Source of the DNA: Oscillospiraceae bacterium
GTDB taxonomy: Bacteria > Bacillota > Clostridia > Oscillospirales > Oscillospiraceae
Assembly: GCA_910574635.1 (NCBI GenBank)
Contig: CAJTCG010000005.1
Span: 124,001-188,000, forward strand
Length of the DNA: 64,000 nt
Reading direction: 5' to 3'
In this document: one piece after another, positions 42,060-50,003 of the stretch
Numbering within the stretch: position 1 is the stretch's first letter
How the letters are laid out: each line of letters opens with the position of its first letter
Program-made: the position numbers and the translations under genes
Notes under the pieces: model-generated
Told to the model about the DNA's origin: nothing
What the model saw: only the letters and a program-made list of their open reading frames with translations
Database searches by the model: none

Positions 42060-42787
42060 AGCGGGGCCTCCTCTCGAAAGTAAATGCGGTTCAGCTCCGC
42101 CGTGGGGGAGCCGTCAGGGTTCTCCAGAATCAGCGGCTCCTCCACGGCCAGGCCCGGCTTTCCGCCCCGGCGGGCCTCCAGCAGCAGGAGGGAGGGGGCC
42201 CTCTCCGGCCGGAGGGAAACCAGCCGCAGCCGCTTGGGCTCCAGCCCCTCTCCCCGCAGGGCGCAGAGCAGGTCCGTCAGCCGCTCCGGCTTGTGGACCA
42301 GGCAGAAGGCCCCGCCCCAGCGCAGCAGCCGCCCGGCGGCCCGGCACACGTCCTCCAGGGTGCAGGCTTCCTCCGTCCGGGCGGTCCGGCGGGCCTCCCC
42401 CTTGGGCAGGGGACCGGCGGAGGGGGGGAAGTAGGGCGGGTTGCAGACCGCCAGGTCAAAGCTCCCGGCGGGCAGGGCGGTTTCCCGCAGGTCCTCCAGC
42501 CGGAAGAACAGGCGGTCTTCCACCCGGTTCTCCGCCGCCGCCAGCTTCCCCAGGCGGACGGCCTCCGGCTGGATGTCCAGGCCCGTCACCGCCAGCGCCC
42601 GCTGGCGCTGGAGCAGAAGGAGGCCCAGCAGCCCCGTGCCGCAGCCCAGATCGCAGACCTTCCATCCCGGTTTCAGCCTCGGCAGGGAGGCCAGGAGGAA
42701 GCTGTCCAGCCCCGGGGGATGCTGCCCGTTTCCATAGACAAAGCGGAGGCCGCCGGGGCGCAGGGCCTCCCAGCGCGGGCCCTCCAT
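42056..42787 (-). CDS. tRNA1(Val) (adenine(37)-N6)-methyltransferase
   Basis: 243 residues, YfiC/YabB-type N6-adenine methyltransferase. SAM motif DLGCGTG (46-52) and catalytic NPPY (116-119). Start at 42787, where ATG overlaps the NUDIX stop by one base (TGATG); upstream Met codons lie inside the NUDIX gene. Directly before rsmI as in Bacillus, where yabB precedes yazA and rsmI. Confidence 0.88.
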   Translation of the reverse strand: MEGPRWEALRPGGLRFVYGNGQHPPGLDSFLLASLPRLKPGWKVCDLGCGTGLLGLLLLQRQRALAVTGLDIQPEAVRLGKLAAAENRVEDRLFFRLEDLRETALPAGSFDLAVCNPPYFPPSAGPLPKGEARRTARTEEACTLEDVCRAAGRLLRWGGAFCLVHKPERLTDLLCALRGEGLEPKRLRLVSLRPERAPSLLLLEARRGGKPGLAVEEPLILENPDGSPTAELNRIYFREEAPL

Positions 42788-43356
42788 CAGCGGACGGGCG
42801 GATAGCCCGCCAGCCTGGCGTTGAGCTTGGAGTAAATGCGCGTTTGAAACCAAGGCTCCGTGGAGGCGGCCACGGCCTCCTCCAGGGCGAACCAGGCCAC
42901 GGCGCTGTTCTCGCCGGCCTTGCGGCGCACCGGGGCGGCGGGGTCCGCCTCCAGAAGAAAGGTGACGTTCAGGTGGAGGTGAGAGGAGACATACCGCCCC
43001 CGCTTCTCGTGGCCGTCCACCGTCAAAATCTCCACGGAATAAATGTCCCGGGATACGGGCCGGACCTCCTCCAGGCCGCTTTCCTCCCGGACCTCCCGGA
43101 GGGCCGCGGACAGCAAGTCCCGCTCCCCGTCGGCATGGCCCCCCAGCCAGGACCAGGAGTCATAGAGGTTGTGGTAGGCCAGCAATACCCGGTTCCGCCC
43201 GGGGCTCACCACCCAGGCGGAGGCCGTCAGGTGGGCCGGGTCCTCCCGGCCATAGGGAGCCTGTCCGTTTTCCAGCAGGCGCAGCAGCGCCTCCCGGTCC
43301 CGCTCCTCCTGTTCGTTCCAGGGCCGAAAGGCCCGCAGCTGCGCAGCTAGGTCCAT
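42787..43356 (-). CDS. NUDIX hydrolase
   Basis: 189 residues with an intact Nudix box from Gly72 to Gly94 (GGHADGERD, then REVREESG). Hydrolyses a nucleoside diphosphate linked to another moiety; substrate unknown. N-terminal 40 residues are helical and precede the domain. ATG at 43356 with GAGGTGGG upstream. First gene of the operon with two methyltransferases. Confidence 0.85.
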   Translation of the reverse strand: MDLAAQLRAFRPWNEQEERDREALLRLLENGQAPYGREDPAHLTASAWVVSPGRNRVLLAYHNLYDSWSWLGGHADGERDLLSAALREVREESGLEEVRPVSRDIYSVEILTVDGHEKRGRYVSSHLHLNVTFLLEADPAAPVRRKAGENSAVAWFALEEAVAASTEPWFQTRIYSKLNARLAGYPPVR

Positions 43357-43545
43357 AGCAATCCCACCTCGCCCGAATTTGGTAACAGCATCTATGATAG
43401 CACAGTTTTCCCAAAAGGGAAAGCGGTAAAATTCCGCCCCCGTTCCGCGTTTTCCCGCCAGGGAGCGGTCCTGGCCTGGTAGAAACTTACAGAAAAATGG
43501 AAAAAATGCACAATATATAGGGTTTGCCGCAGAAAACAAAAAAAT

Positions 43546-43610
43546 TGTCGAAGAAAACTTCTGTTTTTTTGTAATCCTGTCTTGAAAAATCTGGAAATTT
43601 ATGCTATTTT
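43546..43610 (+). promoter_or_regulatory. spo0A promoter with 0A box
   Basis: TTGAAA (43582-43587), 17-nt spacer, TATTTT (43605-43610). A perfect 0A box TGTCGAA lies at 43546-43552, about 30 nt before the -35, suggesting autoregulation. Confidence 0.6.
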
Positions 43611-43678
43611 AAAGAAAACGAGCTGAGAGTGTCAGGACGCTCTGACAGCCGATCAAGAAGGAAAGGTTTGGAATCATC

Positions 43679-44446
43679 ATGGAACATCAAAGGACTGTAA
43701 TTCTGGCGGACGCCAGCGAGGAATTCCGCGCCATGCTGCAGGAGGCCATCGAGCAGGCCGGTGAGTTTACCGTGGCGGCTTCCACCGGGAACGGAGTGGA
43801 AGCGCTGCGGCTGATTGAGGAGCGGAAGCCGGACCTTCTGCTGACGGATGTGGCCCTGCCGGGGCTGGACGGGCTGGGGCTTCTCAAGGCGGCGAAGGAG
43901 ATGGATTGCTGCCCCAAGGCCATCATCGTCTCCGCCTTCTGCGGGCATCAGACCTTGGCGGACGCGGAGAAGCTGGGCGTGTGCTACTATCTGCCAAAGC
44001 CCTGTGAGCCCGCCTCCCTGGTGGAGCGGATGCACGGCATTTTCGAGGGGCCCGCGTCTCCGGACCTCCGGGTGCACGCTTTGCGGAACACTGTCACCAA
44101 CGTGATCCACGAAATCGGCGTCCCCGCACATATCAAGGGCTACCAGTACCTGCGGGAGGCCATCATCATCGCGGTCAACGACATGGAGGTCATCAACGCG
44201 GTGACCAAGGTGCTGTATCCAGCGGTGGCCAAGCGCTTCGGCACCACGCCCTCCCGGGTGGAGCGGGCCATCCGCCACGCCATCGAGGTGGCCTGGGACC
44301 GGGGAGACCTGGAGACGCTGCAAAAGTACTTCGGCTACACCGTGTCCAACACCAAGGGAAAGCCCACAAACTCGGAGTTCATCGCCATGATCGCCGACCG
44401 GCTGATGCTCAGCGGAGACGGCTGGGTGCTGCGGGACCAGGGCTGA
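43679..44446 (+). CDS. spo0A: Sporulation master regulator Spo0A
   Basis: 255-residue response regulator. Receiver domain with acidic Asp11, phosphoacceptor Asp57 ([10 protein letters not shown]), Ser85 and Lys107 (LPKPCEP); Spo0A-specific DNA-binding domain from about 140 ([55 protein letters not shown]). Phosphorylated Spo0A starts sporulation and controls transition-state genes. spoIVB, its usual upstream neighbour, is absent, so the classic spoIVB-spo0A pair is broken in this genome or lies elsewhere. Confidence 0.97.
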   Translation: MEHQRTVILADASEEFRAMLQEAIEQAGEFTVAASTGNGVEALRLIEERKPDLLLTDVALPGLDGLGLLKAAKEMDCCPKAIIVSAFCGHQTLADAEKLGVCYYLPKPCEPASLVERMHGIFEGPASPDLRVHALRNTVTNVIHEIGVPAHIKGYQYLREAIIIAVNDMEVINAVTKVLYPAVAKRFGTTPSRVERAIRHAIEVAWDRGDLETLQKYFGYTVSNTKGKPTNSEFIAMIADRLMLSGDGWVLRDQG

Positions 44447-44459
44447 GACTGCGCAAGGA

Positions 44460-44490
44460 GAGGAGAGGCAAAACGCCTCTCCTCTTTTTT
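44460..44490. terminator. Terminator after spo0A
   Basis: GAGGAGAGGC-AAAAC-GCCTCTCCTC followed by T6; nearly reaches the convergent DUF2812 gene. Confidence 0.9.
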
Positions 44491-45913
44491 ATGCCTCCGG
44501 GCCCAGGCGGGCGGAGACGAGGGCCTTTTGCTCCTCCGTGGGGGGCCAGTCCAGGTCAAGGCCCACCACCCGGCCCGGGAAGCATAAGAGCCAGTTGTCC
44601 GTGGCCTTGCCGTCCTGCCGGTAGTACTGCCGGTAGGCGGCCTCCGCGCCCCAGGGGGCCGGGTCCTCCGGGCGGTAGGTCTTGGAAAACTCGGGGATGC
44701 CGGGGGAGTCGCCGTCAGCCAGGAGGTCTTCCATCAGCGCCTCCAGGAGCCATTGGGTCCGGGGCTCGTAGATGGTATAGCTGAGACGGAGGGAGCCTGG
44801 CCATGTGGTTTCGTCCTCATCCCCGGTGTTCTGAAAGGCATACTCCCGGTAGGACTGTTCCGGCAGGAGGAAGGAACCCTGGGTCATCCGCTCCCGCCTG
44901 TCGTGGCGGTAGGTCTCTCCGGTCAGATCCGTGAGGGTCAGGGGCAGATCCTCCCGGGGGTGCACGTCGAATTTGATGTGCTGGTAGGTGTAGGTCTCCC
45001 CGCTGCCGCCAGAGAGCCAGCCGAAGCGGATGCTGGCCCAGACCAGTCCGCCGATCATAGCGAAGACCAGCAGCACGTCCACTGCCAGGGTGCCCGCGAT
45101 GTTCCACCGCTTAGAGACCCGCCGGCTCCGCAGAAAGGCCGTGGTTCCCCGGATTAGGGCCCCTACCAAGGAGAACAGGGCCAAATACGCCGTGAAGAAC
45201 ACCACGTAGCCCCTGCCGCCGCTGATGAGCTCCGTCACCAGCCAGACCGCCACAAAGAGCCCCACCAGGACCAGTCCTGCGCGGTTGATCCGCTGATAGG
45301 CCTTGGTGCTGATGGGGGCGCAGGGCCCGCCCTCCTCAATGGAGCGGCGGGAGCGCCTCCGCCAGCCGTAGTAATGACAGAGGGTGTAGATTTCCAGCAG
45401 GGCCATCAGGACGAACAGCGGCCCGGAGATGAGGCTGCCGCTGCGCTCCAGAACGCGGAGGGGCTTGACGAACAGCGTACCCAGGGAGGAGAAGGACATG
45501 AACAGCCCCAGGGCCAGCAGGATGAGGTTCGTAAGCAGGAAGCTTTTTCCCAGGGAGCGGTGGATGTTCTCAAGCCGCAGGGCCTCGTCCGTCTCCAGGG
45601 GAACCGCATCCGTGTCCTCTGTGGAGAAGATCTGCATCTGGAACCAATCGCAAACCTTGGTCCACCCGGCGGCATTGCACAGCTCCTCCAGGGATTCCTG
45701 CCCCTCCGTGGGGCCGGGGTTGAACTGGGAGGCCCCGGCGTTGTAGGTGACGGCGTAGCGAAGGCTCGCGGGCTCGGCCCGGCGGTATTTCCAGAGGGCG
45801 TTCCCCGCCTTTTCCAGCCGCCAGCCCTGAGCGGCCATGGCGGAGAGGTGTTCCTCCACGCCCCGGTAGTCGTAGAGGCAGAGGGTGTTCCAACGGCATT
45901 TGAGATCCTTCAT
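44489..45913 (-). CDS. DUF2812 membrane protein, copy 1
   Basis: 474 residues. N-terminal ~100 form the DUF2812 domain (RWNTLCLYDYRGVEEHLSAM, AAQGWRLEKAG), followed by five or six membrane helices and an extracytoplasmic C-terminal domain ending in a WPPTEEQKALVSARL tail. It is a close paralogue of the upstream copy 2 (long identical stretches such as RRAEPASLRYAVTYNAGAS), evidently a tandem duplication. ATGA overlap; last gene of the padR operon. Function unknown. Confidence 0.85.
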   Translation of the reverse strand: MKDLKCRWNTLCLYDYRGVEEHLSAMAAQGWRLEKAGNALWKYRRAEPASLRYAVTYNAGASQFNPGPTEGQESLEELCNAAGWTKVCDWFQMQIFSTEDTDAVPLETDEALRLENIHRSLGKSFLLTNLILLALGLFMSFSSLGTLFVKPLRVLERSGSLISGPLFVLMALLEIYTLCHYYGWRRRSRRSIEEGGPCAPISTKAYQRINRAGLVLVGLFVAVWLVTELISGGRGYVVFFTAYLALFSLVGALIRGTTAFLRSRRVSKRWNIAGTLAVDVLLVFAMIGGLVWASIRFGWLSGGSGETYTYQHIKFDVHPREDLPLTLTDLTGETYRHDRRERMTQGSFLLPEQSYREYAFQNTGDEDETTWPGSLRLSYTIYEPRTQWLLEALMEDLLADGDSPGIPEFSKTYRPEDPAPWGAEAAYRQYYRQDGKATDNWLLCFPGRVVGLDLDWPPTEEQKALVSARLGPEA

Positions 45914-47337
45914 GTGGTCTCCTCCTTCCAGTCCTCCGGGGCCAGCCGGGCGGAAATCAGGGCCTTTTGGGCGTCCGACGGCTCCGCGTCCGGGCTGACC
46001 GACGCTGCCCGGCCCGGCCAGACCAGGAGCCAGCTGTCTCCGGGGTCCTCGTCATAGTAGCGCCGGTAGGCCGCCTCCGCCCCCCAGGGGACCGGGTCTT
46101 CCGGGACATAGCGCAGGGTGAAGAGGGTCATACTCCGGAATTTAATGGGGTCGTCCTCCAGAAGGTCCTCCAGCAGGGATTCCTGGAGGGCGGGGGAGGA
46201 GAGGTCCCAGAGGGTGTAGCCCAGCCCGCAGACCTTGGGTCCGTCTCCCAGGAGGGCTGTCTCCCGGTAGGCCCGCTGAGGGATGAAGACGGAGCCCAGG
46301 TCCTCCGCCTCCCGGCGGACGTGGCCGTACTCCTCTCCGGTGAGCTCCGCCAGGGTCAGGGGGAAGTCCTGCCGGGGAGAGACGTCCCAGTTCTGGTCCC
46401 GGTACTCGTAAGTCTCCCCCGTGGGGCGTTCGTCGGAGAACCAGTCGGTTTCATAGCGGCTCCAGATCAGCCCGCCGATGAGGGTGAAGCACAGGACCAC
46501 ATCCACCGCCAGGGTCCAGGCGATGTTGGAGGTCTTGGAAGCCCCCTTCTTTCGAAGCAGGGCCGTGGTCCCCCGCATCAGAATGTTAATCAGGGTGAAG
46601 AATGCCATGTACACCGCGAAGTACAGCACCGCGCCCCGGTGCCCCCGGTCCAGCTCCGACAGCAGGAACACCGCCACCAGCAGGACCAGCAGGACCCACA
46701 TGCCCAGGCTGGCCCACCGGCTCCCGCAGCCCACCGGGAGGCAGGTCCCGCCCTCCTCCACGGAGCGGCGGGACCGCCGCCGCCAGAGGAAGTAACCGGC
46801 GAGAAGACAGAGCTGGAGGGCCGCCTCCGCCAGGCACAGGACCCCGGCGGTGAGCAAGGCGTTGTTTTTCAGCATGCCGTAGAGGTCCCAGGTGACCAGA
46901 GCCAGGAAGAAGTCCCGGCCGATGAAGAGCATCAGAAGCAGGACGGCAATGTTGCCGGGGAGGAAGCTCTTCCGCATGCAGCGGTGGATGTTTTCCAGAC
47001 GCAGAGCCTCGTCGGTTTCCAGAGGGACGGCGGCGGGGTCCTCCGTGGAATAAATCTGCATCTTGGAGCAGTCGGAGACCTTTTCCCACCCGGCGGCGGC
47101 GCAGAGCTCCTCCAGGGACTGCTCCCCCTCCGTGGGGCCCGGCTCGAACCGGGAGGCTCCGGCGTTGTAGGTGACGGCATAACGAAGGCTCGCGGGCTCG
47201 GCCCGGCGGTACTTCCAGAAGGTGACTCCCGCCTTTTCCAGCCGCCAGCCCTGGGCGGCCATGGCGGAGAGATGCTCCTCCACGCCCCGGTAGTCATAGA
47301 GCTGAAACGTGTTCCAGCGATAGGCCACATTTTTCAT
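45910..47337 (-). CDS. DUF2812 membrane protein, copy 2
   Basis: 475 residues, same architecture as copy 1: DUF2812 domain (RWNTFQLYDYRGVEEHLSAM), membrane helices between about 130 and 320, and an outer C-terminal domain. The N-terminal domains are far more alike than the C-terminal ones, so the outer parts have diverged, perhaps to sense different things (inference). The ATG overlaps the PadR stop (ATGA). PadR-DUF2812 pairs are common in Firmicutes and thought to be small regulatory membrane systems. Confidence 0.85.
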   Translation of the reverse strand: MKNVAYRWNTFQLYDYRGVEEHLSAMAAQGWRLEKAGVTFWKYRRAEPASLRYAVTYNAGASRFEPGPTEGEQSLEELCAAAGWEKVSDCSKMQIYSTEDPAAVPLETDEALRLENIHRCMRKSFLPGNIAVLLLMLFIGRDFFLALVTWDLYGMLKNNALLTAGVLCLAEAALQLCLLAGYFLWRRRSRRSVEEGGTCLPVGCGSRWASLGMWVLLVLLVAVFLLSELDRGHRGAVLYFAVYMAFFTLINILMRGTTALLRKKGASKTSNIAWTLAVDVVLCFTLIGGLIWSRYETDWFSDERPTGETYEYRDQNWDVSPRQDFPLTLAELTGEEYGHVRREAEDLGSVFIPQRAYRETALLGDGPKVCGLGYTLWDLSSPALQESLLEDLLEDDPIKFRSMTLFTLRYVPEDPVPWGAEAAYRRYYDEDPGDSWLLVWPGRAASVSPDAEPSDAQKALISARLAPEDWKEETT

Positions 47338-47657
47338 TTCAGGTCCTCCTCTCCCACGCAGGTCTTGTAATCCTCGGTCAGCGCCAGCAGGCGGCGGTAC
47401 TCCGCCCGCAGGGTCTCCCGGCCCTTGTCCGTAATCAGGTAGCTCCGCTTCCGGCCCTCTACGGCGGTCTCCCGGATTATCCCCGCCTGCTGGAAGCTGT
47501 CCAGGAGGTTGTACAGGGTGCCGGGCCCCAGGTCCACCCGCCCGCGGGTCAGGGCGGACACCCGGGTCATGATGTCCGTGCCGCAGCACTCCTCCCGGAG
47601 GGTGAGGAGGATGTAGAACATCGGCTCCGTCAGGGTTTGAAACTTCTCTCTCGCCAC
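47334..47657 (-). CDS. PadR-family transcriptional regulator
   Basis: 107 residues. Winged-helix PadR domain (TEPMFYILLTLREECCGTDI, VDLGPGTLYNLLDSFQQAGI, SYLITDKGRETL). GTG start at 47657 with AGGAGGT five bases upstream; the open frame continues through the promoter, which argues against longer starts. An operator palindrome exactly fills its promoter spacer, so it represses itself and the two DUF2812 genes. Confidence 0.88.
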   Translation of the reverse strand: MAREKFQTLTEPMFYILLTLREECCGTDIMTRVSALTRGRVDLGPGTLYNLLDSFQQAGIIRETAVEGRKRSYLITDKGRETLRAEYRRLLALTEDYKTCVGEEDLK

Positions 47658-47670
47658 GGCGCACCTCCTA

Positions 47671-47726
47671 ATATCGAATATCGTTATTACTAGGTACAGT
47701 ATAATATCGAACATCGATATTGTCAA
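47671..47726 (-). promoter_or_regulatory. PadR promoter with operator in the spacer
   Basis: Minus-strand TTGACA (47721-47726), 17-nt spacer, TATACT (47698-47703). The spacer is exactly the palindrome ATATCGA-ACA-TCGATAT (47704-47720). A second copy ATATCGAATATCG lies at 47671-47683, just before the ribosome binding site. Confidence 0.8.
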
Positions 47727-47777
47727 GGGGCACGGGGAAAAAGAGCGGCAAAAAGCCGCCCAAGCGGGCGGCGGAAA

Positions 47778-47806
47778 TTGACAGGCGCTGGACGGTATGG
47801 TAGGAT
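47778..47806 (+). promoter_or_regulatory. Promoter of the small membrane peptide gene
   Basis: TTGACA (47778-47783), 17-nt spacer, TAGGAT (47801-47806). Confidence 0.6.
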
Positions 47807-47892
47807 GGCGGCAGAAGGACGCTGCTGCATGGAAGCGGTCAGTCCACCGTTTGCACCCCTGCGCAAATCCAACATGGGGGGAGGTGGCGTGG

Positions 47893-47979
47893 ATGTGGAA
47901 AAAACGGCTTTTTGCTGTGCTGCGGTTCATGGTGTTTTTCGCCATGGCATCGCTGCTACTTACCACAAAAGCGTGTTGA
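47893..47979 (+). CDS. Small hydrophobic membrane peptide, candidate type I toxin
   Basis: 28 residues: basic start WKKRLFAVLR, a hydrophobic helix FMVFFAMASLLL and a short TTKAC tail; one membrane span. It has its own promoter about 80 nt upstream, a very strong Shine-Dalgarno (GGGGGGAGGTGG) and a terminator at 48078-48115. A hairpin GTTGACCGC/GCGGTCAAC begins at its last codons (47975-48007). A perfect consensus promoter on the opposite strand would make an antisense RNA over its 3' end. This is the layout of txpA/RatA and bsrG/SR4 type I toxin-antitoxin loci, but the peptide matches no toxin I know. Confidence 0.5.
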   Translation: MWKKRLFAVLRFMVFFAMASLLLTTKAC

Positions 47980-48058
47980 CCGCCCGGTCTACCCCCGAGC
48001 GGTCAACTGTGAACTAGTTGGCTGAACCGGACTGACCGTTTTGCAGCGGCGTCCTTCT
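47965..48058 (-). ncRNA. Candidate antisense RNA to the small peptide mRNA
   Basis: Start about 48058 set by the promoter at 48065-48093; end set by the hairpin GTTGACCGC-GCGGTCAAC (47975-48007) followed on the minus strand by ACGCTTTTG. About 90-95 nt, fully complementary to the stop region and 3' untranslated part of the peptide mRNA. Coordinates are predicted from signals only. Confidence 0.45.
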
Positions 48059-48064
48059 ATGTTC

Positions 48065-48093
48065 ATTATACGGATTCGCCCTGGTTTTGTCAA
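48065..48093 (-). promoter_or_regulatory. Perfect consensus promoter of the antisense transcript
   Basis: Minus-strand TTGACA (48088-48093), 17-nt spacer, TATAAT (48065-48070). It cannot serve the ABC exporter genes, which lie to its right, and the nearest leftward gene (PadR, start at 47657) has its own promoter 370 nt further on. Confidence 0.75.
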
Positions 48094-48115
48094 TGCCAAA
48101 ACCAGGGCGTTTTTG
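48078..48115 (+). terminator. Terminator of the peptide transcript
   Basis: GCCCTGGTTTT (48078-48088) with AAAACCAGGGC (48098-48108) then GTTTTTGG. It overlaps the antisense promoter, as in known type I loci. It may also help end the leftward ABC transcript. Confidence 0.75.
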
Positions 48116-48125
48116 GCACAAAGCC

Positions 48126-50003
48126 CTACGCCAGCTCCGCCAGGCCCGTATAGAGCTGGTAGTACCGCCCCTTCTGGGACAGGAGGTCATCGTGGTCGCC
48201 CCGCTCGATGATCTCCCCCTGCTCCAGGACCATGATGGCCCTGGCGTTGCGGACGGTGGAAAGCCGGTGGGCGATGACAAACACCGTCCGGCCCGCCATG
48301 AGGCGGTCCATGCCCTTTTCAATCAGTTTTTCCGTCCGGGTGTCGATGGAGCTGGTGGCCTCGTCCAGAATCAGCACCGGGGGATTGGCGCAGGCCGCCC
48401 GGGCGATGTTCAAAAGCTGCCGCTCCCCCTGGCTGAGGCCGCTTCCGCCGCCGGAAAGCACGGTCCGGTAGCCCTGGGGCAGATGGCGGATGAAGCCGTC
48501 GGCCCCCGCCAGCTTTGCCGCGGCCTCCACCTCCTGGTCCGTGGCCTCCAAACGGCCATAGCGGATGTTGTCCGCCACGGTGCCGGTGAAGAGATGGGTG
48601 TCCTGGAGCACCACGCCCAGGGAGCGCCGCAGGGATTCCTTGGCGATGTCCCGGATGTCGATGCCGTCATAGGTGATGGTTCCGCTCTGGATTTCGTAGA
48701 AGCGGTTAATGAGGCTGGTGATGGTGGTTTTTCCCGCGCCGGTGGAGCCCACGAAGGCGATCTTCTGTCCCGGCTTGGCGAAAAGGGACACGTCGTGGAG
48801 GATGGTCCTCCCCTCGTCGTAGCCGAAGACCACATGGTCGAACCGCACGTCTCCCCGAAGGGGAACCAGGGTGCCGTCGGGCTTCAGCCAGGCCCAGGCG
48901 TCGGTGTCCCGGTGAACCCGGGTAAGGGTCCCGGCCTCGTCCTCCGCCGCCCGGACCAGGCGGACCTTGCCCTCGTCGGTCTCGGTGGGGGTTTCCATGA
49001 TTTCAAAGATGCGCTCCGCACCGGCCACGGCGGAGAGGATGGTGTTTACCTGCTGGGAAATCTGGGTGATGGGCTGGCCCACCTGGCGGGAGTACTGGAG
49101 GAAGGCCGCCAGGCCCCCCAGGTCGCCGTTCCGGATGGCCAGAAGGCCCCCCACGCAGCAGGTGACGGCGTAGTTGATATAGTTCAGGTTCCCCATGGCG
49201 GGCATCATCATGCCGGAGAAGATCTGGGCCCGGGTGGCCGCGTCCCGGTAGGCCTCGTTGCGCCGCTGGAAGCCCGCCTGGGCCTCCGGCTCGTGGTTGA
49301 AGACCTTGATGACCTTTTGGCCCTCAATCATCTCCTCGATATAGCCGTTGACCTCCCCCAGGGCCTTCTGCTGGCCGGCAAAGTAACGGCGGGAGCGGGA
49401 TCCGATGGTCTTAACCACCCCCAGCATCACCGCCAGGGTGGCGAAGGTGACGAGGGTCAGCGCGGGGCTCAAGACCAGCATCATGACGATGGTGCCGGTG
49501 AAGGTCAGCGTGCAGGAGATGAGACTTCCAAAGCTGTTGTTCAGAGCCTCGGAAACGGTTTCGATGTCGTTGGTGTAGCGGCTCATCAGCTCGCCGTGGG
49601 TGTGGGTGTCGAAGAATTTCAAGGGCAAATCCTGCATCCGGCTGAACAGGTCCGCCCGGATGTTGGCCATGGTGGTTTGGGCAATCTGAACCATGATGCG
49701 GCTGTAACCATAGGAGCACACCGCGCCCAGCACATACACCAGGGCCATGATGGCCAGCATCCTGGCAAGGCCCGGAAAGTCGCCGGGCAGAATATAGTCG
49801 TTGATGAGGGGGCGGATGAGATAGGAGCCGCCCACGGTGCAGGCGGAGCTCACCACCAGCAGCGCCGCTACCAGGGCCAGGTGGAGCTTATAGCGGCCGA
49901 GATACCGCATGAGCTTCCCCAGGGTGCTCCGGATGTTCTTGGGCTTGCGGAAACCGCCTCCGGGACCGCCGGGGCCATGAGGGCCGGGTCCGTGCTTAGC
50001 CAT
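48126..50003 (-). CDS. Heterodimeric ABC exporter subunit, catalytically competent half
   Basis: 625 residues: six-helix transmembrane domain then an ATPase with Walker A GSTGAGKTT, signature LSQGE, Walker B LILDEATSSID with the catalytic glutamate, and IAHRLST switch histidine. An insert of about 40 residues (LVRAAEDEAGTLTRVHRDTD and on) precedes the ATPase domain, and the N-terminus has a Gly/Pro-rich tail. Pairs with the overlapping upstream half-transporter, as in TM287/288 or YfmBC-type multidrug exporters. Controlled by MarR. Confidence 0.9.
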   Translation of the reverse strand: MAKHGPGPHGPGGPGGGFRKPKNIRSTLGKLMRYLGRYKLHLALVAALLVVSSACTVGGSYLIRPLINDYILPGDFPGLARMLAIMALVYVLGAVCSYGYSRIMVQIAQTTMANIRADLFSRMQDLPLKFFDTHTHGELMSRYTNDIETVSEALNNSFGSLISCTLTFTGTIVMMLVLSPALTLVTFATLAVMLGVVKTIGSRSRRYFAGQQKALGEVNGYIEEMIEGQKVIKVFNHEPEAQAGFQRRNEAYRDAATRAQIFSGMMMPAMGNLNYINYAVTCCVGGLLAIRNGDLGGLAAFLQYSRQVGQPITQISQQVNTILSAVAGAERIFEIMETPTETDEGKVRLVRAAEDEAGTLTRVHRDTDAWAWLKPDGTLVPLRGDVRFDHVVFGYDEGRTILHDVSLFAKPGQKIAFVGSTGAGKTTITSLINRFYEIQSGTITYDGIDIRDIAKESLRRSLGVVLQDTHLFTGTVADNIRYGRLEATDQEVEAAAKLAGADGFIRHLPQGYRTVLSGGGSGLSQGERQLLNIARAACANPPVLILDEATSSIDTRTEKLIEKGMDRLMAGRTVFVIAHRLSTVRNARAIMVLEQGEIIERGDHDDLLSQKGRYYQLYTGLAELA

